Assembly (NCBI GenBank): GCA_030693535.1
Contig: JAUYAL010000064.1
Coordinates: 62,001 to 126,000 of the forward strand
Reading direction: 5' to 3'
DNA length: 64,000 nucleotides
Source: Methylotenera sp.
GTDB lineage: Bacteria > Pseudomonadota > Gammaproteobacteria > Burkholderiales > Methylophilaceae
Below the pieces are notes generated by a model. It was not told the DNA's origin. It made no database searches and was given only the letters and a program-made list of their open reading frames with translations. Shown here one piece after another: positions 26,671 to 36,527 of the stretch. The position numbers were made by a program, and so were the translations under genes. Each line of letters opens with the position of its first letter. Positions within the stretch are counted from its first letter, which is position 1.

Positions 26671-26769
26671 CATATTAACCGTGCCGGGCCCGGGATACGG
26701 GTGAGAAAAGCGTTAAGCATCTCTAGAAATACCCCTTCCCCCCGGTCACACATTCAAGGAAATTGAAAA

Positions 26770-28194
26770 ATGAATACTGTGACTGCTGATGTTAAAAATA
26801 CAGCCAAAGATTATGTGATTGCCGATATTGGCTTAGCTACTTTTGGTCGTAAAGAAATTGCTATTGCTGAAACGGAAATGCCAGGTTTAATGGCTATTCG
26901 TGAAGAATTCGCACTCATACAACCACTTAAAGGCGCTCGAATTACTGGTAGCCTGCACATGACGATTCAAACTGCTGTGTTAATTGAAACGTTAAAAGAT
27001 TTGGGCGCTGAAGTGCGCTGGGCTTCATGTAACATATACTCAACGCAAGACCATGCTGCTGCTGCAATTGCAGCAGGGGGCACGCCCGTATTTGCTATTA
27101 AAGGCGAAACTCTGACAGAATATTGGGATTATACCCACCGCATTTTTGAGTGGACTGATGGTGGTTATACCAATATGATTTTAGATGATGGTGGTGATGC
27201 AACATTGCTATTACATCTTGGTACACGCGCAGAAAAAGATTTATCTCTTGTTTCTAATCCAACTTCAGAAGAAGAAATTTGTCTTTTTGATGCCATCAAA
27301 GCTAAATTAAAAGTTGATCCAACATGGTATTCAACTCGTTTAGCTAAAATTATCGGTGTGACTGAAGAAACTACGACAGGCGTTCATCGTTTGTATCAAA
27401 TGCATAAAGAAGGCAAATTAGCTTTCCCTGCGATTAACGTGAATGACTCAGTAACAAAATCAAAATTTGATAATTTATATGGCTGTCGTGAATCATTGGT
27501 GGATGCGATTAAACGCGCTACTGACGTGATGATTGCTGGTAAAGTCGCTATCGTGGCAGGTTACGGTGATGTAGGTAAGGGTTCTGCACAAGCTTTACGG
27601 GCGCTTTCAGCCCAAGTTTGGGTAACAGAAATTGACCCAATCTGTGCGTTGCAAGCGGCGATGGAAGGCTATCGAGTGGTAACAATGGATTATGCTTGCG
27701 AGCATGGTGATATTTTTGTGACTGCTACTGGTAACTATCATGTAATTACACACGATCACATGGCTAAAATGAAAGATCAGGCGATTGTGTGTAACATTGG
27801 TCATTTTGATAATGAAATTGATGTTGCTTCATTAGAAAAATATGAATGGGATGAAATCAAGCCGCAAGTTGACCACGTTATTTTTCCTGATGGTAAAAAA
27901 ATCATCTTACTTGCAAAAGGACGTTTGGTGAATTTAGGTTGCGGTACTGGCCATCCAAGTTACGTAATGAGTTCAAGCTTTGCAAATCAAACTATTGCGC
28001 AAATCGAGTTATTTACTCAAACTGCTAATTATCCAGTGGGCGTTTATACATTACCTAAACATTTGGACGAAAAAGTTGCAGTGTTGCAATTAAAAAAATT
28101 GAATGCACAACTTTCTACGCTAACAGACCAACAAGCAGCTTATATTGGTGTGCATAAACAAGGCCCTTACAAGCCTGACACATACCGCTATTAA
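26770..28194 (+). CDS. ahcY: Adenosylhomocysteinase
   Basis: The 474-residue NAD-dependent enzyme splits S-adenosylhomocysteine into homocysteine and adenosine, relieving product inhibition of methyltransferases. Features include [18 protein letters not shown] near the N-terminus, the NAD-binding loop [28 protein letters not shown] and the C-terminal [13 protein letters not shown] that contributes to the cofactor site. The family core and length match the bacterial enzyme. It is controlled by the SAH riboswitch immediately upstream and is followed by a small membrane protein and metF, so homocysteine regeneration and methyl supply are coregulated. Confidence 0.98.
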   Translation: MNTVTADVKNTAKDYVIADIGLATFGRKEIAIAETEMPGLMAIREEFALIQPLKGARITGSLHMTIQTAVLIETLKDLGAEVRWASCNIYSTQDHAAAAIAAGGTPVFAIKGETLTEYWDYTHRIFEWTDGGYTNMILDDGGDATLLLHLGTRAEKDLSLVSNPTSEEEICLFDAIKAKLKVDPTWYSTRLAKIIGVTEETTTGVHRLYQMHKEGKLAFPAINVNDSVTKSKFDNLYGCRESLVDAIKRATDVMIAGKVAIVAGYGDVGKGSAQALRALSAQVWVTEIDPICALQAAMEGYRVVTMDYACEHGDIFVTATGNYHVITHDHMAKMKDQAIVCNIGHFDNEIDVASLEKYEWDEIKPQVDHVIFPDGKKIILLAKGRLVNLGCGTGHPSYVMSSSFANQTIAQIELFTQTANYPVGVYTLPKHLDEKVAVLQLKKLNAQLSTLTDQQAAYIGVHKQGPYKPDTYRY

Positions 28195-28225
28195 GTAAAT
28201 TAACCCTTATTTAAGGAGTCGGCCC

Positions 28226-28579
28226 GTGAAACTAATATTTGTCTGGATATTGAATGCACTAGCTTTGTTAGCTGTGGCGTACTTTGTGCCAGATATTCAT
28301 GTGGCAGATTTCTTAACAGCATTAATTGCCGCATTGGTGATTGGCTTGGTCAATATGTTGGTTAAGCCAATTTTAGTGATTTTAACCTTACCTATCACCA
28401 TTATGACTCTTGGACTTTTTATATTAGTTATCAATGGGTTATTGTTTTATGGTGTAGGTAATTGGTTGCAAGGATTTGAAGTTAAAACGATAACAGCTGG
28501 CATTATCGGTGCGCTTGTCTATAGTGTCCTTTCTTGGTTGTTAGCTGCAATTATTATTGACGATAAAAAAGAAAAATAA
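28226..28579 (+). CDS. Small membrane protein, phage-holin-like (PF04020-type), second copy
   Basis: The 117-residue protein has about four transmembrane helices and the same core as 7841-8236: LVNMLVKPILVILTLPITIMTLGLFILVINGLLFYG. It is placed between ahcY and metF, an arrangement common in betaproteobacteria, with the metF ATG following its stop codon directly. Function is unknown; there is no phage context. AAGGAG precedes the GTG start at 28226 (LIFVWILNALALL). Confidence 0.88.
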   Translation: MKLIFVWILNALALLAVAYFVPDIHVADFLTALIAALVIGLVNMLVKPILVILTLPITIMTLGLFILVINGLLFYGVGNWLQGFEVKTITAGIIGALVYSVLSWLLAAIIIDDKKEK

Positions 28580-29410
28580 ATGAACACGACTGGTATAAGC
28601 TTTGAGTTTTTTCCGCCTAAAACAGCAGAAGGTATAGATAACTTACGCGAAACGCGCGCAGAATTATCGAAATTTAAACCAGAGTTTTTCTCGGTCACCT
28701 TTGGTGCTGGTGGGTCTACACGTGATAGAACAATGGAAACCGTATTGGAGATTCAGAAGGAAGGTTTTCAGTCTGCTCCACATATATCTTGCGTTTCGTC
28801 GAGTAAAGAAGAAATTCGTGATTTGTTACACGCATACCAGTCACATGGCATTAATCGTTTAGTTGCATTGCGCGGTGATGTGCCATCGGGTGAAGTTAGT
28901 AGTGGCGACTTTCGTTATGCAGCAGAGTTGGTGGCATTTATTCGAGCTGAGACAGGTAATCACTTCCATATTGAAGTAGCAGCGTATCCGGAGTTTCATC
29001 CAGAAGCAAAAACACCAATCGCAGATTTATTAAATCTGAAACGCAAAGTAGATGCAGGTGCCAACTCAGCTATTACCCAATACTTTTATAATGCAGATGC
29101 ATATTTTAGGTTTATTGATCAATGTGAGGCAATGGGTATCAACGTCCCAGTTGTACCTGGCATTATGCCAATTTATAACATTACTCAACTTGCACGGTTT
29201 TCAAGCATTTGTGGTGCGGAAATTCCTAGGTGGTTGAAAATGCGCCTTGAAGAATATGGAGATGACATAGTTTCTTTGCGTGCTTTTGGGATAGATGTTG
29301 TGAGTGAGCTATGCGAAACCTTAAAGGTTTCAGGCGCGCCGAGCTTGCACTTCTATACTTTGAATCGTTCAGGGGTAATTTGCAATATTATAGAAAATAT
29401 TAGCAAATGA
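28580..29410 (+). CDS. metF: 5,10-methylenetetrahydrofolate reductase
   Basis: This 276-residue flavoprotein reduces 5,10-methylene-THF to 5-methyl-THF, the methyl donor for methionine synthesis. Family motifs include SFEFFPPKT at the N-terminus, SVTFGAGGST, PHISCVSS, NRLVALRGD and ITQYFYNADAYF. It begins immediately after the stop of the preceding membrane-protein gene, so it depends on the same transcript and probably on translational coupling, and thus on the SAH riboswitch. A 13-bp stem-loop follows. Confidence 0.97.
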   Translation: MNTTGISFEFFPPKTAEGIDNLRETRAELSKFKPEFFSVTFGAGGSTRDRTMETVLEIQKEGFQSAPHISCVSSSKEEIRDLLHAYQSHGINRLVALRGDVPSGEVSSGDFRYAAELVAFIRAETGNHFHIEVAAYPEFHPEAKTPIADLLNLKRKVDAGANSAITQYFYNADAYFRFIDQCEAMGINVPVVPGIMPIYNITQLARFSSICGAEIPRWLKMRLEEYGDDIVSLRAFGIDVVSELCETLKVSGAPSLHFYTLNRSGVICNIIENISK

Positions 29411-29438
29411 CTTCGCGTCAAGTCCGATTAGAATTACA

Positions 29439-29472
29439 AAAAGCTGACGCTGTTAATGTAGTGTTGGCTTTT
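29439..29472 (+). terminator. Terminator candidate after metF, overlapping the 3' end of smg
   Basis: AAAAGCTGACGCT (29439-29451) pairs with AGTGTTGGCTTTT (29460-29472) over 13 positions including G-U wobbles, with an 8-nt loop and a trailing TTTT then GTTTATTT. Its 3' arm overlaps the last codons of smg on the other strand. Confidence 0.5.
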
Positions 29473-29926
29473 GTTTATTTAGAAGAGCATCTTCTATAAA
29501 TAAATATTCTTTGGTTTTATCAGGGCCAGTTTTGCTGGCGCCCCAAGTGGTCATTAGAACAATCCAACGCATTTCTTCAATACTAATTTTGGGTTGCGGT
29601 AGATTCATTGCAAGTTCAAGTACGAGTTCTCGCTGTGCAGTGTTCAGTATGTAGGCTTGCCCTAAAAATAGGATAAAACTTAGGCTCTCGCCATTGATTT
29701 TGTTGAGTTCGTCATCGGTAAAAATACGTGTGCTCATGTGATTAGGTTTTTCAAAAATATCGGGCTGTTCGGTCATCAGTTCTAGCTGATTAAACCAATC
29801 GAAAGCGCCGTTAATATCTTGCTCATCAAATCCTGCGGCAAAAAGCTCTTTTGATAGCGTATCTTCGTCAGGTCTAAAATGCGTATCAATGTAGTTTTCA
29901 AACATATAAACCAATACTTCAAACAT
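29453..29926 (-). CDS. smg: Smg family protein (DUF494)
   Basis: The 157-residue protein matches Smg/DUF494: MFEVLVYMFENYIDTH at the start, ELFAAGFDEQDINGAFDWFNQL, and the C-terminal EEMRWIVLMTTWG. The family is named for its place in the dprA-smg-topA region; the function is not established. AAGGA 8 nt before the ATG is a good ribosome binding site. topA, which usually follows, is absent here because metF converges on the gene. Confidence 0.92.
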   Translation of the reverse strand: MFEVLVYMFENYIDTHFRPDEDTLSKELFAAGFDEQDINGAFDWFNQLELMTEQPDIFEKPNHMSTRIFTDDELNKINGESLSFILFLGQAYILNTAQRELVLELAMNLPQPKISIEEMRWIVLMTTWGASKTGPDKTKEYLFIEDALLNKQKPTLH

Positions 29927-30049
29927 AATATTTATCCTTAAATAGAGTTATTTTTAAATTAAGTGTGATGGTTTATGCGTATATCTAATATTACAAATCT
30001 AGAAGTTTTAGTATAAGACAGTTTCTAATAATAAGTATTCGCAGGTGAG

Positions 30050-31165
30050 CTACATAATTTTTTGATATTGTCCGCCAGCTAGGCTAGCTACACTCCCTTC
30101 TAATTCTAATAACATCAGCATGGATGAAACTTTGCTTACAGTCAAGCCACTTAAACGAACTAAATTTTCTAAAGTCATTTGTTCATAGCCCATGATTTTG
30201 AGCAGTGGGTTGTCAAAGTCGGTATTATTGTCAGCTTGAAGTGAAGTATTGGATGCACTTTTATTTAAATTTAACTCTTCAATTATATCTTGCAGGCTAT
30301 CAACTAATTTTGCACCTTGTTTAATGAGTTGATGACAGCCTTTGGACATCGGGGAATGAATCGAGCCTGGAATTGCAAAAACTTCACGGCCTTGCTCGGC
30401 ACTCAAACGTGCGGTAATTTGAGCCCCGCTTTGTAAGTTGGCTTCTACTACCAAGCAGCCTAAACTCAGACCGCTAATGATGCGATTTCGCCTAGGAAAA
30501 TTCTGTGGTTTTGAAGGTGTGCTTAATGAAAATTCAGAAATGATAAGGCCATATTGAGCGATTTGATGAGCTAAATCGAGGTGTTTAGCAGGGTAGACAA
30601 TATCTAAACCAGTACCAACTACTGCAATGGTCGCACCATTAGCTTTTAAGGCCCCGCGATGTGCGGCACCATCTATACCAAGAGCTAGGCCACTTACGAT
30701 GCATAAGCCATAGCCACATAGACCCTCTGCAAAAGCCTCTGCATTATTTTCGCCTTGGACAGAAGCATTCCGACTGCCTACTATGGCGATGCAGCGTTGA
30801 TTTAATAGGGATAAATTGCCTTTAGCGTAGAGTAGAGGTGGCGGATCGGGGATTTCCAGTAAGGCTTTTGGATAATAAGAGTCGGCTAATGTAACGAGGT
30901 GATTGTTATCTTGAGATAGCCAATCTAGTGAATTACTTAAGGCATCTTCATCAACGCCTTTGCTAATTTCAGAAGCGATTTTTTCTGAAACAACTTCAAT
31001 TAACTGTTTGAATCTTGCAGCATAAACGTTGGCAGGGTTGCCAAAAATTTTAAGTAGCTGACAGAATGTATGTGAACCAATACCTTGAATATTACTTAAA
31101 CTAATCCACAATGACTTCTCTACAAGCTCTTCGCTGTAGGGGTGTATACTGTGGTTTTCTTGCAT
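30050..31165 (-). CDS. dprA: DNA-processing protein DprA
   Basis: The 371-residue protein loads RecA onto incoming single-stranded DNA during natural transformation. The Rossmann-like core is clear: AIVGSRNASVQGENNAEAFA, IVSGLALGIDGAAHRGAL, GTGLDIVYPAKH, FPRRNRIISGLS and VVEANLQSGAQITA. A helix-hairpin-helix-like N-terminus (LSNIQGIGSHTFCQLL) and a C-terminal winged-helix module (EQMTLENLVRLSGLTVSKV) complete the long DprA form. It sits 11 bp after the LysM gene and precedes smg. Confidence 0.96.
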   Translation of the reverse strand: MQENHSIHPYSEELVEKSLWISLSNIQGIGSHTFCQLLKIFGNPANVYAARFKQLIEVVSEKIASEISKGVDEDALSNSLDWLSQDNNHLVTLADSYYPKALLEIPDPPPLLYAKGNLSLLNQRCIAIVGSRNASVQGENNAEAFAEGLCGYGLCIVSGLALGIDGAAHRGALKANGATIAVVGTGLDIVYPAKHLDLAHQIAQYGLIISEFSLSTPSKPQNFPRRNRIISGLSLGCLVVEANLQSGAQITARLSAEQGREVFAIPGSIHSPMSKGCHQLIKQGAKLVDSLQDIIEELNLNKSASNTSLQADNNTDFDNPLLKIMGYEQMTLENLVRLSGLTVSKVSSMLMLLELEGSVASLAGGQYQKIM

Positions 31166-31176
31166 AGCAAATAGTA

Positions 31177-32322
31177 TTAAGGTGTAGTAACTGCGTCCAG
31201 TTTATGAATAGGTTGTGATGCTTGCATCACCAATGCGTAAGATATGCGATCAAATACGCGGAACACCATTAGTAAGCCAATACGCTCATCTGGCAATTTA
31301 ACCATGCCTGGTTCAAGCACTAGCTTACCAGAAGTATTTTCAGGTGCCTTTTTGAAATTGACGATCGGTTTTCCTTCAGCGTCATGCGTAACATCAAAAT
31401 TTAACTCTTTCAATTTTGATGATGATTTTTTCTCTTCTTTATACTCAGGATCCTTAATTACACGACCATAACGGTTGATTGCAAGTACATGGCCGACATC
31501 TATACCATCTGCGGTACCGCGACTAATAGAAACAATGCTTTGAGGACCTGCTTCGGCTACGCCACCATAAATATTAATGATACGACCTGAAATTTCTGAA
31601 TCAGGGGCATGTGGCACAAAATTAGTGATAACTTCATCTCCAGTAGGCACCAATCTATCTTTAGTGAAAATTTCTTCTTTTGCTTTAGAGATGTCAGCAC
31701 TGGCAGGCTCACCATATTTTGTGATTCTGGCATCACCTAAATATGTAGCCTCTACACCTAATATTTCTTTAGTGTCAGGGTCAACTAAGCTCTCGGCTGG
31801 GCGATAGACATACCAATTCAAGCCATCACTTTCTTCAATTTTGTCTATATAAACACGCGTGCCAGGGCTCAGCACGACGCGGTCGTCTTGCGCTGCAAGG
31901 ATTCTAGGTGATGTAACCAGTTGATCTTTCTCAATGATGAGTGGCTGACTTAAAAATGGAGCAATGACACTTAAAGGAATTGTTGAAATGGCTTCTCTAT
32001 CCAGAGGTTCTTCTACTGCGCCTGGCTGTAATGTAATAGTTTCACGAAGCAATTTTAATTGAGGACTGCCACTACTCATATCAAGAAAAACAACATCACC
32101 AGGGTAGATTAAATGCGGGTTTTTTATCTGATTGCGATTCAGCTTCCAAACTTTAGGCCACTGCCAAGGATCTTTTAAAAACTTACCTGAAATTCCCCAC
32201 AAAGTGTCTCCTTTAACCACAACGTGACGGTCAGGATGATTATTTTTTAGTGCAACATCTTCAGCTTGAGCGCTGAAGCTTATGCAACAAAACATGAGCA
32301 GCGTTATAATATAGTGGAACAT
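31177..32322 (-). CDS. LysM-domain periplasmic peptidoglycan-binding protein
   Basis: The 381-residue protein has a signal peptide (FHYIITLLMFCCISFSAQA) and one LysM domain (HVVVKGDTLWGISGKFLKDP, NPHLIYPGDVVFL), then ~290 residues of beta-rich sequence without a recognised enzyme motif. I start at ATG 32322 because GAGG (32331-32334) is spaced 8 nt from it and the signal peptide begins there; an upstream TTG at 32340 is less likely. LysM proteins of this type lie upstream of dprA throughout betaproteobacteria. It is divergent from def. Confidence 0.9.
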   Translation of the reverse strand: MFHYIITLLMFCCISFSAQAEDVALKNNHPDRHVVVKGDTLWGISGKFLKDPWQWPKVWKLNRNQIKNPHLIYPGDVVFLDMSSGSPQLKLLRETITLQPGAVEEPLDREAISTIPLSVIAPFLSQPLIIEKDQLVTSPRILAAQDDRVVLSPGTRVYIDKIEESDGLNWYVYRPAESLVDPDTKEILGVEATYLGDARITKYGEPASADISKAKEEIFTKDRLVPTGDEVITNFVPHAPDSEISGRIINIYGGVAEAGPQSIVSISRGTADGIDVGHVLAINRYGRVIKDPEYKEEKKSSSKLKELNFDVTHDAEGKPIVNFKKAPENTSGKLVLEPGMVKLPDERIGLLMVFRVFDRISYALVMQASQPIHKLDAVTTP

Positions 32323-32500
32323 ACTGATGACCTCGGTCAAAAATGCATTAAGAATACTGACAGTTTAAAACATATGGTTAAACTATGATGCGCACTATAT
32401 GTTCAAACTGCGAAATTACGTTAAATTTATCACGTAATTCATTCAACAATCAAGCTTTTATGGAAAAAGCTATGCTTTATATTGAAATTAAAGAGTTTTT

Positions 32501-33001
32501 ATGGCAATTTTAGACATACTTAATTACCCAGACCCGCGACTACATAACGTCGCAAAACCTGTAAAAGAGGTGAATGCAGCGATTCGTCGTTTAATTGATG
32601 ATATGAGCGAGACGATGTACGATGCACCAGGCATAGGTTTGGCGGCAACGCAGGTCAACCAGCACTTGCAACTCATCATTATTGATACCAGTGAATCCAA
32701 GGATAGATTGCAAGTGTTCATTAATCCTAGGATTATTGAAAAAAGTGGTGAGCAAGAATACGAAGAGGGGTGTTTGTCAGTGCCAGGCATTTACGAAAAC
32801 GTCACTCGTGCAGCAAAGGTAAAGGTTGAGGCTTTAGACCGCGATGGCAAGATTTTTATTTTAGAGGCAGACGGATTGCTGAGCATATGTATACAACATG
32901 AAATGGATCACCTGTTGGGCAAAGTGTTTGTCGAGTACTTGTCACCGCTTAAACGTACTCGTATTAAAAACAAAATGCTTAAACAACAGCGTGATCGATA
33001 A
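32501..33001 (+). CDS. def: Peptide deformylase
   Basis: The 166-residue metalloenzyme removes the formyl group from nascent chains. All three motifs are intact: [17 protein letters not shown] (Cys metal ligand) and QHEMDHL (two His ligands and catalytic Glu). It is followed 49 bp later by fmt, its functional counterpart, as is usual. An AAAGAG ribosome binding site precedes the ATG. Confidence 0.97.
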   Translation: MAILDILNYPDPRLHNVAKPVKEVNAAIRRLIDDMSETMYDAPGIGLAATQVNQHLQLIIIDTSESKDRLQVFINPRIIEKSGEQEYEEGCLSVPGIYENVTRAAKVKVEALDRDGKIFILEADGLLSICIQHEMDHLLGKVFVEYLSPLKRTRIKNKMLKQQRDR

Positions 33002-33050
33002 CGCCAAATTTCGCCTCTAACTTCAGAATTGACTATATAAAGCTTTATAC

Positions 33051-33974
33051 ATGAAAATAATTTTTGCTGGCACGCCAGAATTCGCCGTTCCTGCCTTAGA
33101 TGCGCTTATTGTAGCTGGACATCAAATTATGATGGTACTTACTCAGCCTGATCGGCCAGCAGGCCGAGGGATGAAGCTTAAAGCGAGCCCTGTTAAAGTA
33201 TTGGCAAAACAACATAAGTTATTTGTATTTCAACCAGCAACGCTCAAAGATGTTGCTGTACAAGCGCAGATAGAAGCAGTGAATGCCGATGTGATGATAG
33301 TGGCTGCTTATGGCTTGATTATTCCTACAGTTGTGCTCAATATGCCGCGATTTGGATGCTATAACATTCATGCTTCTTTACTGCCTCGCTGGCGTGGAGC
33401 GGCACCTATTCATCGTTCTATATTGGTGGGTGATACAGAAACTGGCGTTACCATTATGGAGGTTGTTCCAGCGTTAGATGCTGGTGCTATGGTTAGTCGA
33501 AGCATTGTGCCGATTACTGAAAATGACACTACGCAAACTTTACATGATGCGTTGAGTAAAGCAGGTGCAGATTTGATGGTGCAAGCGATGACGGAATTGG
33601 AGAAAAAAGGAGCGCTAGCCTCTACGCCACAAGATGAATCATTAGTAACTTATGCGCACAAACTTGAAAAATTAGAAGCCGCAATTGATTGGCAAAAAAC
33701 TGCCATAGAAATATCACGCCAAGTGCGAGCATTTAATCCCTTTCCAGTGGCGCAGAGCTTACTTAAAGGTGAAGTTTGTCGGCTTTGGATGGCAACAGCG
33801 CAAGCGGGTAAAGCTAAAGCGGGTGAGATTGTGAGTGTGCATGATGGTGTCACCGTTGGTTGCGGTGAAGGTTTGCTAAACATTACTGAGTTGCAAGCAC
33901 CGGGCGGCAAGCGACTAAATGCACAAGCTTTTGTGCAGGGACATCATTTACAAGTTGGCGATTTTTTTAGTTAA
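33051..33974 (+). CDS. fmt: Methionyl-tRNA formyltransferase
   Basis: The 307-residue enzyme formylates initiator Met-tRNA. Motifs are KIIFAGTPEFAVPAL at the start, QPDRPAGRGMKLKASPVK (the tRNA-contacting loop), CYNIHASLLPRWRGAAPIH with the catalytic His, and VPALDAGAM. The C-terminal OB-like domain carries LQAPGGKRLNAQAF. It forms an operon with def, and probably htpX and rsmB, in the order common in betaproteobacteria. Confidence 0.97.
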   Translation: MKIIFAGTPEFAVPALDALIVAGHQIMMVLTQPDRPAGRGMKLKASPVKVLAKQHKLFVFQPATLKDVAVQAQIEAVNADVMIVAAYGLIIPTVVLNMPRFGCYNIHASLLPRWRGAAPIHRSILVGDTETGVTIMEVVPALDAGAMVSRSIVPITENDTTQTLHDALSKAGADLMVQAMTELEKKGALASTPQDESLVTYAHKLEKLEAAIDWQKTAIEISRQVRAFNPFPVAQSLLKGEVCRLWMATAQAGKAKAGEIVSVHDGVTVGCGEGLLNITELQAPGGKRLNAQAFVQGHHLQVGDFFS

Positions 33975-34045
33975 ATTGTAAGAAATTTAGCTAAAAATGA
34001 ATTTGTATCGTTTGTCATTATCTTAGTACTAAAAAGGAGAATGTA

Positions 34046-34906
34046 ATGTTTGGTAATTGGTTAAAAACAGCGATATTAATGGCGGCTATTGTTGCGTTAT
34101 TTGGTGCTGTTGGCGCCGCCCTTGGTGGGCAGGGTGGCATGATGATGGCGTTGATATTGGCTGCTGGGATGAACGTTTACGCCTACTGGTTTTCAGACAA
34201 AGCCGTGCTTAAAATGTATGGTGCGCAAGAAGTGAATGCCGAAAACAACTACGGTGATGGGCAATTTCGCAATTACTACAACATGGTAAAAGAACTTGCT
34301 GAGAAAGCACAATTACCCATGCCAAAAGTCTATGTGATGAACGATGCGCAACCAAACGCCTTTGCCACAGGCCGCAACCCAGAACATGCCGCAGTAGCTG
34401 CTACCGTAGGGATTATTCAAGCTTTAAGTGAGCGTGAATTACACGGCGTAATGGCGCATGAGCTTGCGCACGTAAAACATCGTGACACATTGATTTCTAC
34501 TATTTCTGCGACAATTGCAGGTGCAATTTCATCAATTGGAACATTCGGCATGTTGTTTGGCGGAGGTCGCGGTGATGATAGACCAAATCCTGCGGTAGCT
34601 ATGTTGATGATGTTTTTAGCGCCCATGGCAGCTTCATTGATACAGATGGCGATTTCACGTTCGCGTGAGTTTGAGGCAGATAGAGTTGGCGCAGAGATAA
34701 GTAACGATCCGAAAGCATTAGCGAGTGCATTACAGAAGATTAGCGATTATGCGCATCAAATTCATAATCCAACCGCGGAAGCGCATCCAGAAACGGGGCA
34801 GATGATGATCATTAATCCATTGGCAGGCGTGTCGTTTGATAGTTTGTTTAGTACGCATCCTAAGACTGAGGAGCGGGTGGCTAGGTTGATGGCGATGGTT
34901 ATTTAA
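34046..34906 (+). CDS. htpX: Membrane zinc protease HtpX
   Basis: The 286-residue M48-family protease helps clear misfolded membrane proteins. It has two N-terminal transmembrane helices ([20 protein letters not shown] and [17 protein letters not shown]), the HExxH site in [13 protein letters not shown] with the third ligand Glu in [11 protein letters not shown], and two further hydrophobic stretches. AGGAG 7 nt before the ATG is a strong ribosome binding site. It lies between fmt and rsmB, a typical betaproteobacterial order. Confidence 0.96.
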   Translation: MFGNWLKTAILMAAIVALFGAVGAALGGQGGMMMALILAAGMNVYAYWFSDKAVLKMYGAQEVNAENNYGDGQFRNYYNMVKELAEKAQLPMPKVYVMNDAQPNAFATGRNPEHAAVAATVGIIQALSERELHGVMAHELAHVKHRDTLISTISATIAGAISSIGTFGMLFGGGRGDDRPNPAVAMLMMFLAPMAASLIQMAISRSREFEADRVGAEISNDPKALASALQKISDYAHQIHNPTAEAHPETGQMMIINPLAGVSFDSLFSTHPKTEERVARLMAMVI

Positions 34907-34975
34907 GCTAACACCATGAATATATAACGTCTTATTGTATTGTTTCTTGTGATAGGCTTTTTTTCGTCGCGAACG

Positions 34976-35138
34976 GATTATCTACATCTATATATTACAA
35001 ACAAAAACTAGCAACATATGAAAAGATAGCCTCTGCAATAGCCCGATGGGACCTCAGATACAAATCTTAAAGTGGCAGAGCCGCTCAGAAAACAAGCGGG
35101 AGGGGGTGGAAAGTTCAAATCGTGAAATTTCCCGCTTA
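34976..35138 (+). ncRNA. Possible structured leader RNA upstream of rsmB
   Basis: The 286-bp htpX-rsmB gap has no open frame of note but holds several local stems. These are CCC-GAT-GGG at 35043-35051; CTCTGC (about 35031) with GCAGAG (about 35075); CCGCT (35081-35085) with AGCGG (35095-35099); and AAGCGGGA (35094-35101) with TCCCGCTT (35130-35137). The last two share the same AGCGG bases and so are mutually exclusive, as in attenuators. No known RNA family is recognised and no T-run follows, so this is a weak proposal. Confidence 0.25.
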
Positions 35139-35192
35139 ATTTAGGCTTAAATGCTTTATCGGCGTGCATCTGTAGGCTTAGTCGCTTAGAAT

Positions 35193-36527
35193 ATGTCTTT
35201 AGCTGACATTAGAAAGTTTTCTTTGTATATATCTCAACAAATCGCAGCGAATGCTGTGAACCAAGTGTTGTCTGGTCGCAATCTAACGATGGCGTTGCCA
35301 GCCGCTTTGGCGCTATTCCCCAATGCTACGCCACAACAGCGGGGAGCGGCTAAGGATTTAAGTTATGGTACTTTACGTTTTTATGGTGAGATTGATGCTT
35401 ATCTTGTGCAGTTACTAGAAAAGCCGTTAACAGATAACCGCATCAATGCTTTACTTTTAGTCGCTATTTATCAGTTGTTGCATGATAAAGCCAATGCATT
35501 TACTACGGTGAATCAGGCTGTGCAAGCAGTGAGTGAGCTTAAGCGCCCTACGCCAAAAAGTTGGGCTAAGGGTTTAGTGAACGCAATCTTGCGTAATTTC
35601 ATGCGTCAAAAAGAGCAGCTTGCCAATAAGTTAAGCGCCAATGAAGTGGCAATATATTCATATCCAAAATGGTGGATCAGCAAACTCAAGCTGCAATATC
35701 CAAGTCACTGGCAGAGCATGTTAGATATTGGCAATGAGCATCCGCCCATGACATTGCGAGTGAACACAAAAAAAATTAGCGTAGTTGATTATTTGCAGTT
35801 ATTAGCCCGCCAAGATATAGAAGCGACCCATATCGGTGGGCAGGCCGTTGTTTTAAGTAAACCAGTTTCTGTTGAAAAAATACCGGGCTTTACAGACGGT
35901 ATTCTTTCTGTACAAGATTATGGAGCACAACTGGCAGCTCTGTTATTGGGCGCCGAGCCAAACATGCGGGTATTGGATGCCTGTTGTGCGCCAGGTGGTA
36001 AGACTGGACATATTTTAGAGTTAGCATCACTTGCTCTCACCGCTTTAGACAGTGATGAAGTGCGTTTGCAGCGTGTGCAAAGTAATTTGGATAGACTCGC
36101 ATTAAAGGCAAGTTTAATGGTTGGAGATGCATCATCAAATAATTGGTGGGATGGATTGAGTTTTGATCGAATTTTAGCTGATGTGCCTTGTACAGCATCA
36201 GGTATTGTGCGCCGCCACGTGGATATAAAATGGTTGCGTCGCGAGGCAGACATTGCTTCATTTGTTGCGCAACAAGCAAAAATTTTACCTAACTTATGGC
36301 AGATGCTGGCAAAGGGTGGTAAATTACTTTATGTCACTTGTTCAGTTTTTAATGAAGAAAATCAAGGGCAAGTGGATAATTTTCTACAAAATAATACTGA
36401 TGCAACGCAGTTACCTTTTGAGTTACTAGACAACCATACACAAGCAAATATTACACAGATAAACGGTCAACTTATTCCCTCAAACGCACATGATGGTTTT
36501 TTCTATGCATTGCTGCAAAAAAATTAA
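35193..36527 (+). CDS. rsmB: 16S rRNA (cytosine-967 C5)-methyltransferase
   Basis: The 444-residue enzyme joins an N-terminal NusB-like RNA-binding domain (QVLSGRNLTMALPAALA, GAAKDLSYGTLRFYG) to a SAM methyltransferase (VLDACCAPGGKTGHILEL, DVPCTASGIVRRHVDIKW, YVTCSVFNEENQ). The two catalytic Cys of the RsmB/RsmF group are in PCTASG and TCSVF. It is preceded by htpX and overlaps the DUF4390 gene by 38 bp. The family core starts around residue 12, so a slightly later start is conceivable. Confidence 0.96.
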   Translation: MSLADIRKFSLYISQQIAANAVNQVLSGRNLTMALPAALALFPNATPQQRGAAKDLSYGTLRFYGEIDAYLVQLLEKPLTDNRINALLLVAIYQLLHDKANAFTTVNQAVQAVSELKRPTPKSWAKGLVNAILRNFMRQKEQLANKLSANEVAIYSYPKWWISKLKLQYPSHWQSMLDIGNEHPPMTLRVNTKKISVVDYLQLLARQDIEATHIGGQAVVLSKPVSVEKIPGFTDGILSVQDYGAQLAALLLGAEPNMRVLDACCAPGGKTGHILELASLALTALDSDEVRLQRVQSNLDRLALKASLMVGDASSNNWWDGLSFDRILADVPCTASGIVRRHVDIKWLRREADIASFVAQQAKILPNLWQMLAKGGKLLYVTCSVFNEENQGQVDNFLQNNTDATQLPFELLDNHTQANITQINGQLIPSNAHDGFFYALLQKN

